A DNA stretch of 8,439 nt from Candidatus Margulisiibacteriota bacterium (lineage in GTDB: Bacteria > Margulisbacteria > Termititenacia > Termititenacales > Termititenacaceae): NCBI GenBank assembly GCA_031267055.1, contig JAIRZV010000034.1, positions 1 to 8,439 of the forward strand, read 5' to 3'. Made by a program: the position numbers and the translations under genes. This document shows positions 1 through 5,910 of the stretch, piece after piece; the first letter of the stretch is position 1; every line of letters starts with the position of its first letter. Below the pieces are notes generated by a model that had not been told where the DNA came from, searched no databases, and saw nothing but the letters and a program-made list of their open reading frames with translations.

Positions 1-1043
1 GTCGACGCGCCAGCCATGACATCTTTGGCTAATTCCAGCAAAAGCGGTTTTTTATTTAAACTGCGTTTTTCCACCACGACTTCCAGCAAAGTTTCCAGCA
101 CGTGGCCTACTTCCGCGCCGCGCGGCCCCAAGCCCATGATGTCGATGCCGTCGACTTTGAGATCGGCGATTTCCAGAGAGGTTTTTTCCACATCAAGATC
201 GTAGCGCAAAAGTTTGTCGATCCAGCGATTGAGTTTTTTCTCCAGAATCACCGCGCGGACTTCAGGATGCTCACGCACGACAGCCGCCCAGCGCACTTGT
301 TTGTCCAGCTCGTTCAGCGCTGGCCAGCCCAGCCAGGCCGCGCCGTTGTCCGGCGCATCGCTCAAGAGCATTTTATTTAATTCCTCAAAAATCCGTTCCT
401 TGGCCGCCAGATTTAAAAAATCCGGCAGACGCGCGGCTGCTTCACGAGCGGTGTTTTTTTCCAGCGTGAAATTTTCCGCGGCGGTATTTTTCTCCGCGTC
501 GGCTTTGACCGAGAGTGTGGCCAGAAAACGCAAAGCCCGCAGAACGCGCAAACCGTCTTCCGTAAAACGCCGCGCCGGATCGCCGACTGTGCGCAAAATC
601 TTATTTTGCAAATCCTCCAGCCCGTTAAATTCGTCGATCAGCTCATTGGCGGCAGGACTGTAAGCCAGCGCGTTGATCGTGAAATCGCGCCGCGCCACGT
701 CCTCGCGAATATCTTTGGTGTAGACGATCGCGTCAGGGTGACGGCTGTCGGAATAACCGGTCTCTTTGCGAAAAGTCGTGATCTGATAATGGGCGCCGTT
801 GAAACGCACGGTGATCGTGCCGTAAGCCTTGCCGGTCGGCAAGGAGTCCGGAAAAATCTCCTCAATTTGCTCGGGGAGAGCATCCGTCGCCAGATCAATA
901 TCTTTGGCGGAATCGCCGCGCAGTATGTCGCGGATGGCGCCGCCGACCACGAAACAAGCAAAATCTTTTTCCGCTAAAACTGCGGCCAGGTCTTTAACAT
1001 TTTGCGGAAGATATTCTCCTAATTTTTTGGCTCTCAACAACAT
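1..1043 (-). CDS. cca: CCA-adding enzyme / tRNA nucleotidyltransferase (3' end outside window)
   Basis: I translated this reading frame by hand from the minus strand; it stays open from the ATG at 1043 to the window edge (347 codons, no stop). The product adds or repairs the 3' CCA end of tRNAs in the cytoplasm. Class II nucleotidyltransferase motifs appear in order: VVGGAIRD (residues 32-39), DIDLATD with the catalytic Asp pair D48/D50, EDVARRDFTINALAY (114-128, nucleotide-binding region) and GDPARRF followed by EDGLRVLRALRF (154-173). The far end resembles the C-terminal tRNA-binding part of HD-less CCA enzymes (LKVDGIDIMGLGPRGAEVG, then a VVEKRSLNKKP stretch); I see no HD metal motif in the visible portion. 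Poly(A) polymerase is the related alternative, but the general motif pattern favours CCA addition. No Shine-Dalgarno sequence precedes the ATG, and an extended -10 element ends 7 nt upstream, so the mRNA may be leaderless. Divergent from purE. Confidence 0.9.
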   Translation of the reverse strand, partial: MLLRAKKLGEYLPQNVKDLAAVLAEKDFACFVVGGAIRDILRGDSAKDIDLATDALPEQIEEIFPDSLPTGKAYGTITVRFNGAHYQITTFRKETGYSDSRHPDAIVYTKDIREDVARRDFTINALAYSPAANELIDEFNGLEDLQNKILRTVGDPARRFTEDGLRVLRALRFLATLSVKADAEKNTAAENFTLEKNTAREAAARLPDFLNLAAKERIFEELNKMLLSDAPDNGAAWLGWPALNELDKQVRWAAVVREHPEVRAVILEKKLNRWIDKLLRYDLDVEKTSLEIADLKVDGIDIMGLGPRGAEVGHVLETLLEVVVEKRSLNKKPLLLELAKDVMAGAS

Positions 1044-1050
1044 CGGCGAG

Positions 1051-1059
1051 ATTTTAACA
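1051..1059 (-). promoter_or_regulatory. Extended -10 promoter of cca (predicted leaderless)
   Basis: Read on the minus strand the sequence is TGTTAAAAT: a TGn extension plus a TAAAAT hexamer (5 of 6 matches to TATAAT). The hexamer ends 7 nt before the cca ATG at 1043, so initiation 6-8 nt downstream would fall at or next to the start codon. There is no recognisable -35 at 16-18 nt. Its upstream half overlaps the purE promoter on the other strand. Confidence 0.55.
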
Positions 1060-1067
1060 TCAATATT

Positions 1068-1076
1068 TGGTACAAT
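1068..1076 (+). promoter_or_regulatory. Extended -10 promoter of purE operon
   Basis: TGGTACAAT matches the extended -10 consensus TGnTAnAAT. No good -35 box is seen 16-18 nt upstream, as expected for extended -10 promoters. The predicted transcription start near 1083 gives an untranslated leader of about 18 nt that contains the GGAGGT Shine-Dalgarno site at 1088-1093, seven nt before the purE ATG. Confidence 0.6.
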
Positions 1077-1100
1077 AAAGCCGCTACGGAGGTCCAAGAA

Positions 1101-1541
1101 ATGATCGGCATTATCATGGGCAGTAAATCGGATCTGGAAATAATGAAAGAAGCCGCGGAGATTTTGGACAAACTCGGCGTCGCTTATGAAATAGAAATTG
1201 CCAGCGCGCATCGCAATCCCGAAAAAGTCAGCGAATTTGCGCGGAACGCGGCGCAAAAATACAAATGCGTCATCGCCGGCGCGGGCAAAGCCGCGCATTT
1301 GCCGGGGGTTATCGCCGGACAAACTACTTTGCCGGTCATCGGCGTGCCGATCAAGACTTCCGATCTGGGCGGATTGGATTCTCTGCTCTCTATCGTGCAA
1401 ATGCCCAAAGGCGTGCCGGTCGCCACAGTCGCCATCAATGGCGCGCAAAACGCTGGCATACTGGCCGCGCAAATCTGCGCTTTGACCGACGCCAATCTCG
1501 CCAAAGCTGTCGCGGCTTACAAAGAATCGCTCAAAGCCTGA
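1101..1541 (+). CDS. purE: PurE, N5-carboxyaminoimidazole ribonucleotide mutase
   Basis: The enzyme moves the carboxylate of N5-CAIR to carbon 4 to form CAIR in de novo purine synthesis; it is a cytosolic class I PurE that normally works after PurK, which is not in this window. Diagnostic motifs are clear: GSKSD (residues 7-11, phosphate loop), SAHR (35-38, with the catalytic His37), AGAGKAAHLPG (59-69) and the block from GGLDSLLS through MPKGVPVATVAI (90-112). The 146-residue length is slightly short for the family (about 160) but complete. The ATG at 1101 is well placed behind GGAGGT. It is first in a rightward operon: the cvpA start follows its stop after one nucleotide. purE is often near other pur genes, but none is seen here. 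Confidence 0.97.
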   Translation: MIGIIMGSKSDLEIMKEAAEILDKLGVAYEIEIASAHRNPEKVSEFARNAAQKYKCVIAGAGKAAHLPGVIAGQTTLPVIGVPIKTSDLGGLDSLLSIVQMPKGVPVATVAINGAQNAGILAAQICALTDANLAKAVAAYKESLKA

Positions 1542-1542
1542 T

Positions 1543-2166
1543 ATGCCTTTCAACTGGCTGGACGGACTGCTCACGATAATTCTGGCCGTCAACATGCTGT
1601 ATGGACTGCGCCGCGGACTGTTGCGCACTTTTTTTGGCGCGCTGGGCGCTTTGCTCGGACTGCTGTTTTGTATTTTCGGCTCGCCGGCCACCGCGGAACT
1701 TTTGCAGGCGTTTAAAATTTCCGGCACGGCGGCTTATATCTCCGCGTTAATTTTGATTTTCATCATAGTTTATTTTTTGATCAACGAGATCGGCCGGCAT
1801 TTGCAGGCCATTATCAAAAACACCGCGCTGCAAACGCTCGACCAGGCCTGCGGATTATTCGGCGGTTTCGGCAAAGGAGTTTTGTACGCACTTTTGCTTA
1901 TTTTCCCGTTGTGGAATAATATTTTTTTCTCGCCGACTATGACCAAAACCTTGATGGAATCCACGCTCGTCAATAAAGGCTGGCCGCTGGTGAGATTTAG
2001 TGAGCCGCTGATCCAGGATCTGTTTCACCACGCCGGACTCAACTGGCAAAAATATCATAACAGTCTGCCCAAACGCGAAGTGATCGCTCCGCCGCCCAAT
2101 CTGCTGGAAACCATCAGCGCGCCGTCATCTTTACTGCCGGAGTATAAAAGTCTAATCTATTACTAA
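1543..2166 (+). CDS. cvpA: CvpA-family integral membrane protein
   Basis: This 207-residue protein has the CvpA layout: an N-terminal NWLDGLLTIILAVNMLYGLRRG segment (split around residues 4-25), then hydrophobic helices at about 27-46, 62-81 and 108-124, with the family-like glycine pattern LDQACGLFGGFGKG at 99-112 before the last helix. The remaining 80 or so residues form a polar cytoplasmic or periplasmic tail rich in proline near its end. CvpA homologues were named for colicin V production in E. coli; in other bacteria they are tied to envelope stress and their molecular role is unsettled. The ATG lies one nucleotide after the purE stop with no obvious Shine-Dalgarno site, so translation is probably coupled to purE. 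Its own stop overlaps the next start (TAATG). E. coli cvpA is likewise next to a purine gene, purF. Confidence 0.8.
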   Translation: MPFNWLDGLLTIILAVNMLYGLRRGLLRTFFGALGALLGLLFCIFGSPATAELLQAFKISGTAAYISALILIFIIVYFLINEIGRHLQAIIKNTALQTLDQACGLFGGFGKGVLYALLLIFPLWNNIFFSPTMTKTLMESTLVNKGWPLVRFSEPLIQDLFHHAGLNWQKYHNSLPKREVIAPPPNLLETISAPSSLLPEYKSLIYY

Positions 2167-2855
2167 TGGAAATCTCGCTGGAAAATCTCGAAAAATTCCG
2201 TCAGGAAATCGCCAAAGCTCTGGGCGCGGAAATCCCGCCGGCGCAGGCTGATTATTTGCTGGAATACCGCGCCAAAGATTTGATCAAGGCCGAAGTGTGG
2301 AAAGACTTGCTGCTGCTGCTGACCGACAGCCGGCTGCGCGACACGAGCAATTTGCCGCTGGGACACAAAATGCTCCTGCTGGACACGCTGCGCCTCGATC
2401 TGATCCGCGCCAATCAGCCGCTGGACCGCGCGCTTTTCAAAACTATCAAAGAAAAACTGCTGCGCAGCAAGGAAATCCTTTTGGATATTCAAGATGTTTT
2501 GAATTACCAAAAAACGCAAAAAGAAAAATTTAAAACGATCAGTCTGCGCAAATACGGACCGGTCAAAGGCGGCACATTTAAAAATCAGCTGCGGGAAAAT
2601 TTCGCGCAGGCTCTGCAAAGCAAAAATTTCACGACCGCGCTGGAGATAATCCTGCAGGTGCGTTTTCGCAAAATCACCGGTATAGCCAGCGTGACGCGGG
2701 AATATCTCGACCGCATGCAGACCGAACTGTTGACCGTCGCCGGTGAATTGCGGCTGGACATTGTTAAACTTAAAAAATATTTCCTCGAAGATATGGCCAG
2801 ATTAAATTTGCCTTACGCGCTACCGGATCCGCAGAAGTTCTTGATCATCGAGTAA
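2166..2855 (+). CDS. Hypothetical helical protein coupled to cvpA
   Basis: I do not recognise this 229-residue protein. It begins at an ATG overlapping the cvpA stop by one base (TAATG), so it is almost certainly translated with cvpA. It has no signal peptide and no membrane helix. Composition is rich in Lys, Leu, Glu, Gln and Arg, with long predicted helical stretches: about 3-20, 26-53 (containing the run DLLLLLTD), 63-110 and 125-215. The pattern of charged residues and spaced leucines suggests a helical bundle or coiled coil. Short turns at SLRKYGPVKGG (125-135) and PYALPDP near the end divide it into roughly two halves. In some Firmicutes cvpA is followed by mutS2, but no Walker or Smr motif is present here. 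The codon use matches the neighbouring housekeeping genes, so it looks native rather than recently acquired. Confidence 0.75.
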   Translation: MEISLENLEKFRQEIAKALGAEIPPAQADYLLEYRAKDLIKAEVWKDLLLLLTDSRLRDTSNLPLGHKMLLLDTLRLDLIRANQPLDRALFKTIKEKLLRSKEILLDIQDVLNYQKTQKEKFKTISLRKYGPVKGGTFKNQLRENFAQALQSKNFTTALEIILQVRFRKITGIASVTREYLDRMQTELLTVAGELRLDIVKLKKYFLEDMARLNLPYALPDPQKFLIIE

Positions 2856-2872
2856 CCAAACTGCAAATATTA

Positions 2873-2881
2873 TGTTATAAT
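2873..2881 (+). promoter_or_regulatory. Extended -10 promoter of membrane protein gene
   Basis: TGTTATAAT is a perfect extended -10 (TGn plus TATAAT). No -35 box is seen at the expected distance (2853-2858 reads TAACCA). Initiation near 2888 would give a leader of about 20 nt that includes the AGGAGG Shine-Dalgarno site at 2898-2903, four nt before ATG 2908. The same nine bases occur at the antitoxin promoter on the other strand. Confidence 0.7.
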
Positions 2882-2907
2882 GTAAGAAAGTTATTTTAGG
2901 AGGCTTT

Positions 2908-3276
2908 ATGGCGGAAAAAGCAAAGAAAACCTGGGAACCCAAAATTATTTATGTTTATCTGGTCTGTCTGCTGGCCATGAGCGTAATTCTTTTTAATTCC
3001 GTGTTGCTGCCTTACAAAATTACCGATTTGTTCTTCAGCGTTACGCCTTATTATATGAATTCTGACAACAAAATAGACCGGTTACAAAACTATGACAACA
3101 AAATCAAACAAAAGCAAATGTCTTTTGAGGAATACAATAAAATACTTGACGAGCAAAAAGTGAAAAAGTTGCAAGATGAAAAGTTCCAAAAAATAAAAGA
3201 CCTTATCAACAGCCTGCTGGCTATCGGCATAGCGGCGTTATTTTTCAAATGGCACTGGGCTATGCGCAAAGACTAG
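2908..3276 (+). CDS. Small two-helix membrane protein, hypothetical
   Basis: I do not recognise this 122-residue protein. The start is strong: AGGAGG four nt before ATG, under its own extended -10 promoter. A basic N-terminus (MAEKAKK) is followed by a hydrophobic helix at about 13-34 and a second at about 99-115, with a polar, Lys/Glu/Gln-rich linker of some 60 residues between them that looks like a helical hairpin or coiled coil (52-98). Basic ends on both sides (KAKK at the start, MRKD at the end) favour both termini in the cytoplasm with the linker outside, by the positive-inside rule, though the linker is also quite basic so this is uncertain. The linker contains a 10-residue repeat (DNKI twice). 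The gene is more AT-rich than purE and cvpA and converges with the toxin gene. Confidence 0.7.
   Translation: MAEKAKKTWEPKIIYVYLVCLLAMSVILFNSVLLPYKITDLFFSVTPYYMNSDNKIDRLQNYDNKIKQKQMSFEEYNKILDEQKVKKLQDEKFQKIKDLINSLLAIGIAALFFKWHWAMRKD
3063..3104 (+). repeat. 12-bp direct repeat, 30-bp period
   Basis: TGACAACAAAAT occurs exactly at 3063-3074 and 3093-3104. The 30-bp period keeps the reading frame and encodes DNKI twice in the linker of the membrane protein. It may be a relic of a 10-residue tandem duplication, but it is short enough to be chance in AT-rich sequence. Confidence 0.5.
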
Positions 3277-3315
3277 ACCGCCGTCAGAATGCGGTTGCCG
3301 CGCGACGCAGTGGCC

Positions 3316-3723
3316 TTAGGATTGTTTTTCAAAAAATTTCAGAAAGTCTCGAACCGTTACGATATTTATATTTTGATAATTGCGCAAACTTAATAAATCT
3401 TTATCTCCGCTTACTATATATTCACAATTTCCATCGACCGCACAATCAATAAATTTATTATCATCTTTGTCACGGCAAATCTGAATTTTCGATGTAGGTT
3501 TTATTTTGCTGGAATATTTCAGCAAGGGGGCTAAAGAAAATCTTTTTCTGGTTTTGGCAAGTTTACCATACATGTTTTGAATAGTTGCCGCGTATTCCTG
3601 TAACAAATCATGAGACACTACTATTGTTACAACCTTAGTCAAGATTAAATCAACTAATTTTTCAGGCAAACCGTCAAAGAAGATTGCGGACACCAAAATA
3701 TTTGTATCTACAACAATTTTCAT
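3316..3723 (-). CDS. PIN-domain ribonuclease toxin (VapC-like, COG1569 type)
   Basis: This 135-residue protein is a PIN-domain endoribonuclease, the likely toxin of a type II toxin-antitoxin pair; family members cut RNA using Mg2+ held by a cluster of acidic residues. The sequence shows the opening MKIVVDTNILVSA with D6, an acidic residue E43 in SHDLLQEY, D85/D88 in CRDKDDNKFIDCA, and D107/D109 in SGDKDLL. This pattern and length match the family called putative TA toxin component, PIN family (TIGR00305/COG1569), rather than classic VapC. All key acids are present, so it looks active. Its ATG overlaps the antitoxin stop by four bases (ATGA), so synthesis is coupled to the antitoxin. The gene is AT-rich: by hand count 3361-3540 has 55 G/C in 180 bases, far below neighbouring housekeeping genes, which suggests acquisition by transfer. 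Confidence 0.88.
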   Translation of the reverse strand: MKIVVDTNILVSAIFFDGLPEKLVDLILTKVVTIVVSHDLLQEYAATIQNMYGKLAKTRKRFSLAPLLKYSSKIKPTSKIQICRDKDDNKFIDCAVDGNCEYIVSGDKDLLSLRNYQNINIVTVRDFLKFFEKQS

Positions 3724-3974
3724 TTCTCGTTTTTTTGACGGACTGCCCGAATAGATTTTTTAACTTCAGCTCGAGTTAAGCCTGCGGCAGATGCCAGTTT
3801 CTGACTGTCTTTCATTTGTTTTCTGAAAACCGCTGCTGCGCTGGCAGAAGAACCAGAATTATTCGTTTTTACAGAATATCTGTGCAACAAGTAAGCAATA
3901 AATTCCTGTGCCGTGTCCAGTGCGGGTGCGGGTAATACATCAATTTCATTTTTTAGATACTCGCGGGTTGCCAT
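3720..3974 (-). CDS. Antitoxin of the PIN-toxin pair
   Basis: This 84-residue protein precedes and overlaps the PIN toxin gene, the usual position of a type II antitoxin that binds and inhibits the toxin and often represses its own promoter. The N-terminus (residues 2-34) resembles small antitoxins of the DUF2281 kind: a charged start, a LPAPAL turn, then a helix ending in FIAYLLHRYSV. A Ser/Ala-rich linker follows, and the tail LTRAEVKKSIRAVRQ is typical of partners of this toxin family and probably wraps the toxin. I chose ATG at 3974; an in-frame TTG at 3992 would add six residues but would lie upstream of the predicted transcription start. No Shine-Dalgarno site precedes the ATG, while an extended -10 box ends six nt before it, so the mRNA is probably leaderless. 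Confidence 0.8.
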   Translation of the reverse strand: MATREYLKNEIDVLPAPALDTAQEFIAYLLHRYSVKTNNSGSSASAAAVFRKQMKDSQKLASAAGLTRAEVKKSIRAVRQKNEK

Positions 3975-3980
3975 ATAATT

Positions 3981-3989
3981 ATTATAACA
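3981..3989 (-). promoter_or_regulatory. Extended -10 promoter of toxin-antitoxin operon
   Basis: On the minus strand the sequence is TGTTATAAT, identical to the element at 2873-2881. It lies in the 26-nt gap between the map stop codon and the antitoxin ATG at 3974. Six nt separate the hexamer from the ATG, placing initiation at the start codon. No -35 box is seen. Read-through from the upstream map operon is also possible because no terminator separates the genes. Confidence 0.65.
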
Positions 3990-4000
3990 CAAACGATAGG

Positions 4001-4759
4001 TTAGGCCGTTAGCACGCGGCTGCCGCCTGGCACGACGGCGATAGTGTGCTCGTACTGCGCGGAAAGCTGGCGGTCTTTGGTCACGACAGTCCAGCGATCT
4101 TTCAAGACTTCCGTTTCCCAGCCGCCGGCATTGATCATCGGCTCGACAGCGATAACCATGCCTTCCTGTAAAACCAACCCCTTGCCGGCCTTGCCGTAAT
4201 GCGGAACAGACGGCGCTTCATGCATGGCAGTTCCCACACCATGGCCGACATACTCACGCACGACCGAAAAACCCAGCGGCTCGACATGCGACTGTATCGC
4301 GTGGCCGATGTCGCCGATAGTCGCGCACGGCCGTATGACTTTGATCGCTTTGTCCAGAGCCTCGCTCGTGGCGTCGCACAGTTTTTTGGCCTGCGGCGAA
4401 ACATTGCCTACCATGTACGTATAGCAACTGTCGCCAATATAGCCGTCCAGCGTCACGCCAATATCCACGCTGACAATATCGCCGTCTTGAATAATTTTTT
4501 GTTTGGAAGGAATGCCGTGCACGACTTCCTCATTGATCGACACACACAGCGCCCAGTGATAACGCGGCTCGGCTTTGAAAGTCGGGAACAAGCCATGTTT
4601 GTCGCAAAACGCGCAGGCAAAATTTTCCAGATCCATAGTGCTCAAACCGGCTTTGATATACTGCCCGAGTTCTTGAAAAAACCAAGCGTTGTATTTGCCG
4701 GCTTCGGCCATTTTCATTATTTCGTATTCGGATTTGAGGATTATCTGACCTTCTGCCAC
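4001..4759 (-). CDS. map: Type I methionine aminopeptidase
   Basis: The enzyme removes the initiator methionine from nascent proteins in the cytosol. All residues of the dinuclear metal site are visible by alignment to E. coli MetAP: D99, D110, H173, E206 and E237, plus the conserved H81 (VVHGIP) and H180. The C-terminal block WTVVTKDRQLSAQYEHT (223-239) is classic. At 252 residues it is a plain type Ia form with no zinc-finger or linker extension. The usual GY-x-GYPxSxC substrate-pocket segment is replaced by AEPRYHWALC (63-72); I believe similar YxWAxC variants occur in other bacterial lineages. I chose the GTG at 4759 because AGGGGG lies seven nt upstream and the N-terminal helix would be lost with the internal ATG codons. 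It overlaps the dxr end by 19 bp, which makes it the last gene of the pyrH-to-map operon. Confidence 0.96.
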   Translation of the reverse strand: MAEGQIILKSEYEIMKMAEAGKYNAWFFQELGQYIKAGLSTMDLENFACAFCDKHGLFPTFKAEPRYHWALCVSINEEVVHGIPSKQKIIQDGDIVSVDIGVTLDGYIGDSCYTYMVGNVSPQAKKLCDATSEALDKAIKVIRPCATIGDIGHAIQSHVEPLGFSVVREYVGHGVGTAMHEAPSVPHYGKAGKGLVLQEGMVIAVEPMINAGGWETEVLKDRWTVVTKDRQLSAQYEHTIAVVPGGSRVLTA

Positions 4760-5910
4760 AAAATTGCCCCCTGTTGTTTTGCCCAGTCCGCCGCGGCCAG
4801 AATATCATCCAGCACCGGATTATTTATTGTAACATGTTTTTGCATAATGTCTTCCAGCAGGCGCGGAATTTCCGTGAATTTAAGCTTGTCTTGACAAAAA
4901 AGCTCCACCGCAATTTCATTGGCCGCGTTGAAAACCGCCGGCATGGTGCCGCCGATCCGGCCAGCTTCGTAAGCCAGAGCCAGTCCGCGGAAATTTTGCA
5001 GATCCGGCGCCTGAAAAGTCAGATTTTTTATTTTCAGCAAATCCAGTTTTGGCACAGCGCCCGCGACGCGACGCGGATAGGCCAGCGCGTATTGTATCGG
5101 CAGACGCATGTCCGGCAAACCCAGCTGCGCCAACACCGAGCCGTCGCGGTACTCCACCAGAGAATGCACGATAGATTGCTGATGCAGTAAAACTTCAATT
5201 TGCGCGTAAGGCACGCCAAATAGCCAATGCGCTTCGATAATTTCCAGTCCTTTATTGACCAGCGTGGCAGAATCGATCGTGATCTTTTTGCCCATTTGCC
5301 AGTTGGGATGCTTGAGCGCGTCGGCTGATTTTTGCAAAGGCAATTGCGCGGCCGGCAAATCGCGAAAAGCTCCGCCGGAAGCTGTCAGGATCAGCCGGTT
5401 GACAGTTTCCACCGGATAAACAAAATAGCCGTCGGTAATCACGGGTGGACAGGCCTGCATAACCGCCGAGTGTTCGGAATCCACCGGCAAGAGTTTCACA
5501 CCGTGTTTTCTGACCAGCGGCAAGAGGATCTCACCGGCGGCGACCAAAATTTCTTTATTGGCCAGCGCGATGTCTTTTTTTAATTTTACCGCCTCGAGCA
5601 CCGGCAAAATACAGTCCGTGCCGGCCGCCGCGGCCAGTACTATATCCGCGTCGTCAGTGGCCGCGCGCGACAGGCCGTCCGCTCCGGAAAACACCGCCAG
5701 ATCAGGAAATTCTTTTTTGATTTGCGCGGCGCCGCTCGCGCGCGCGACGGAAACCAATTGCGGCTTAAACTCCTTGATCTGCCGCAACAATAATTCAATA
5801 TTGTTTCCGGCGGCCAAAGCGGTCACCTGATAATCAGGCAGATTTTTCAGGACGGCCAGAGCCTGTGTGCCGATCGAGCCGGTGGAACCAAGAATAGAAA
5901 TTTTTCTCAT
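4741..5910 (-). CDS. dxr: 1-deoxy-D-xylulose 5-phosphate reductoisomerase
   Basis: Dxr converts DXP to 2-C-methyl-D-erythritol 4-phosphate with NADPH, the committed step of the MEP isoprenoid pathway and the target of fosmidomycin. The 389-residue protein is full length. It shows the NADPH-binding loop GSTGSIG (8-14), ALANKE (115-120), the metal ligands D144 and E146 in PVDSEHSA with E223 in NKGLEIIEAHWLF, the substrate-binding TASGGAFR (176-183), the flexible loop HPNWQMGKK (201-209) with W204, and a C-terminal NAANEIAVE (328-336). Numbering is about eight below E. coli and every catalytic residue I can place is kept. The ATG overlaps the cdsA stop (ATGA) and has no Shine-Dalgarno site, so translation depends on coupling. 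It supplies the isoprenoid precursors that the UppS encoded upstream consumes. In many bacteria rseP follows dxr; here map does. Confidence 0.98.
   Translation of the reverse strand: MRKISILGSTGSIGTQALAVLKNLPDYQVTALAAGNNIELLLRQIKEFKPQLVSVARASGAAQIKKEFPDLAVFSGADGLSRAATDDADIVLAAAAGTDCILPVLEAVKLKKDIALANKEILVAAGEILLPLVRKHGVKLLPVDSEHSAVMQACPPVITDGYFVYPVETVNRLILTASGGAFRDLPAAQLPLQKSADALKHPNWQMGKKITIDSATLVNKGLEIIEAHWLFGVPYAQIEVLLHQQSIVHSLVEYRDGSVLAQLGLPDMRLPIQYALAYPRRVAGAVPKLDLLKIKNLTFQAPDLQNFRGLALAYEAGRIGGTMPAVFNAANEIAVELFCQDKLKFTEIPRLLEDIMQKHVTINNPVLDDILAAADWAKQQGAILWQKVR
4767..4772 (-). promoter_or_regulatory. Shine-Dalgarno site supporting GTG start of map
   Basis: Minus-strand AGGGGG lies seven nt before the GTG at 4759 and inside the dxr coding region. 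It is one base from AGGAGG and supports the GTG as the map start. Confidence 0.5.

Noticed and set aside
1..1040. Rightward open frames over cca
   Set aside because: They are antisense or shifted shadows; the leftward frame carries all the CCA-enzyme motifs.
2310..2323. CTG trinucleotide run (CTGCTGCTGCTG) in the 229-residue protein gene
   Set aside because: Only four units within a leucine-rich helix; ordinary codon repetition.
3282..3314. Possible bidirectional terminator between the convergent genes (GCGG-TTG-CCGC hairpin with weak outer pairs CGTC/GACG)
   Set aside because: The stem is short, the outer arms are separated by unequal unpaired bases, and no T-run follows directly on either strand; the nearest run (3325-3329) is too far from the stem.
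3975..3992. TTG start for the antitoxin giving six extra residues
   Set aside because: The codons overlap the TATAAT promoter element, and the natural protein start fits the ATG at 3974.
4544..4574. MetAP segment AEPRYHWALC in place of the usual GY-x-GYPxSxC pocket
   Set aside because: Non-standard against E. coli, but I believe similar YxWAxC forms occur in other bacterial lineages and all metal ligands are intact, so I do not call it novel.
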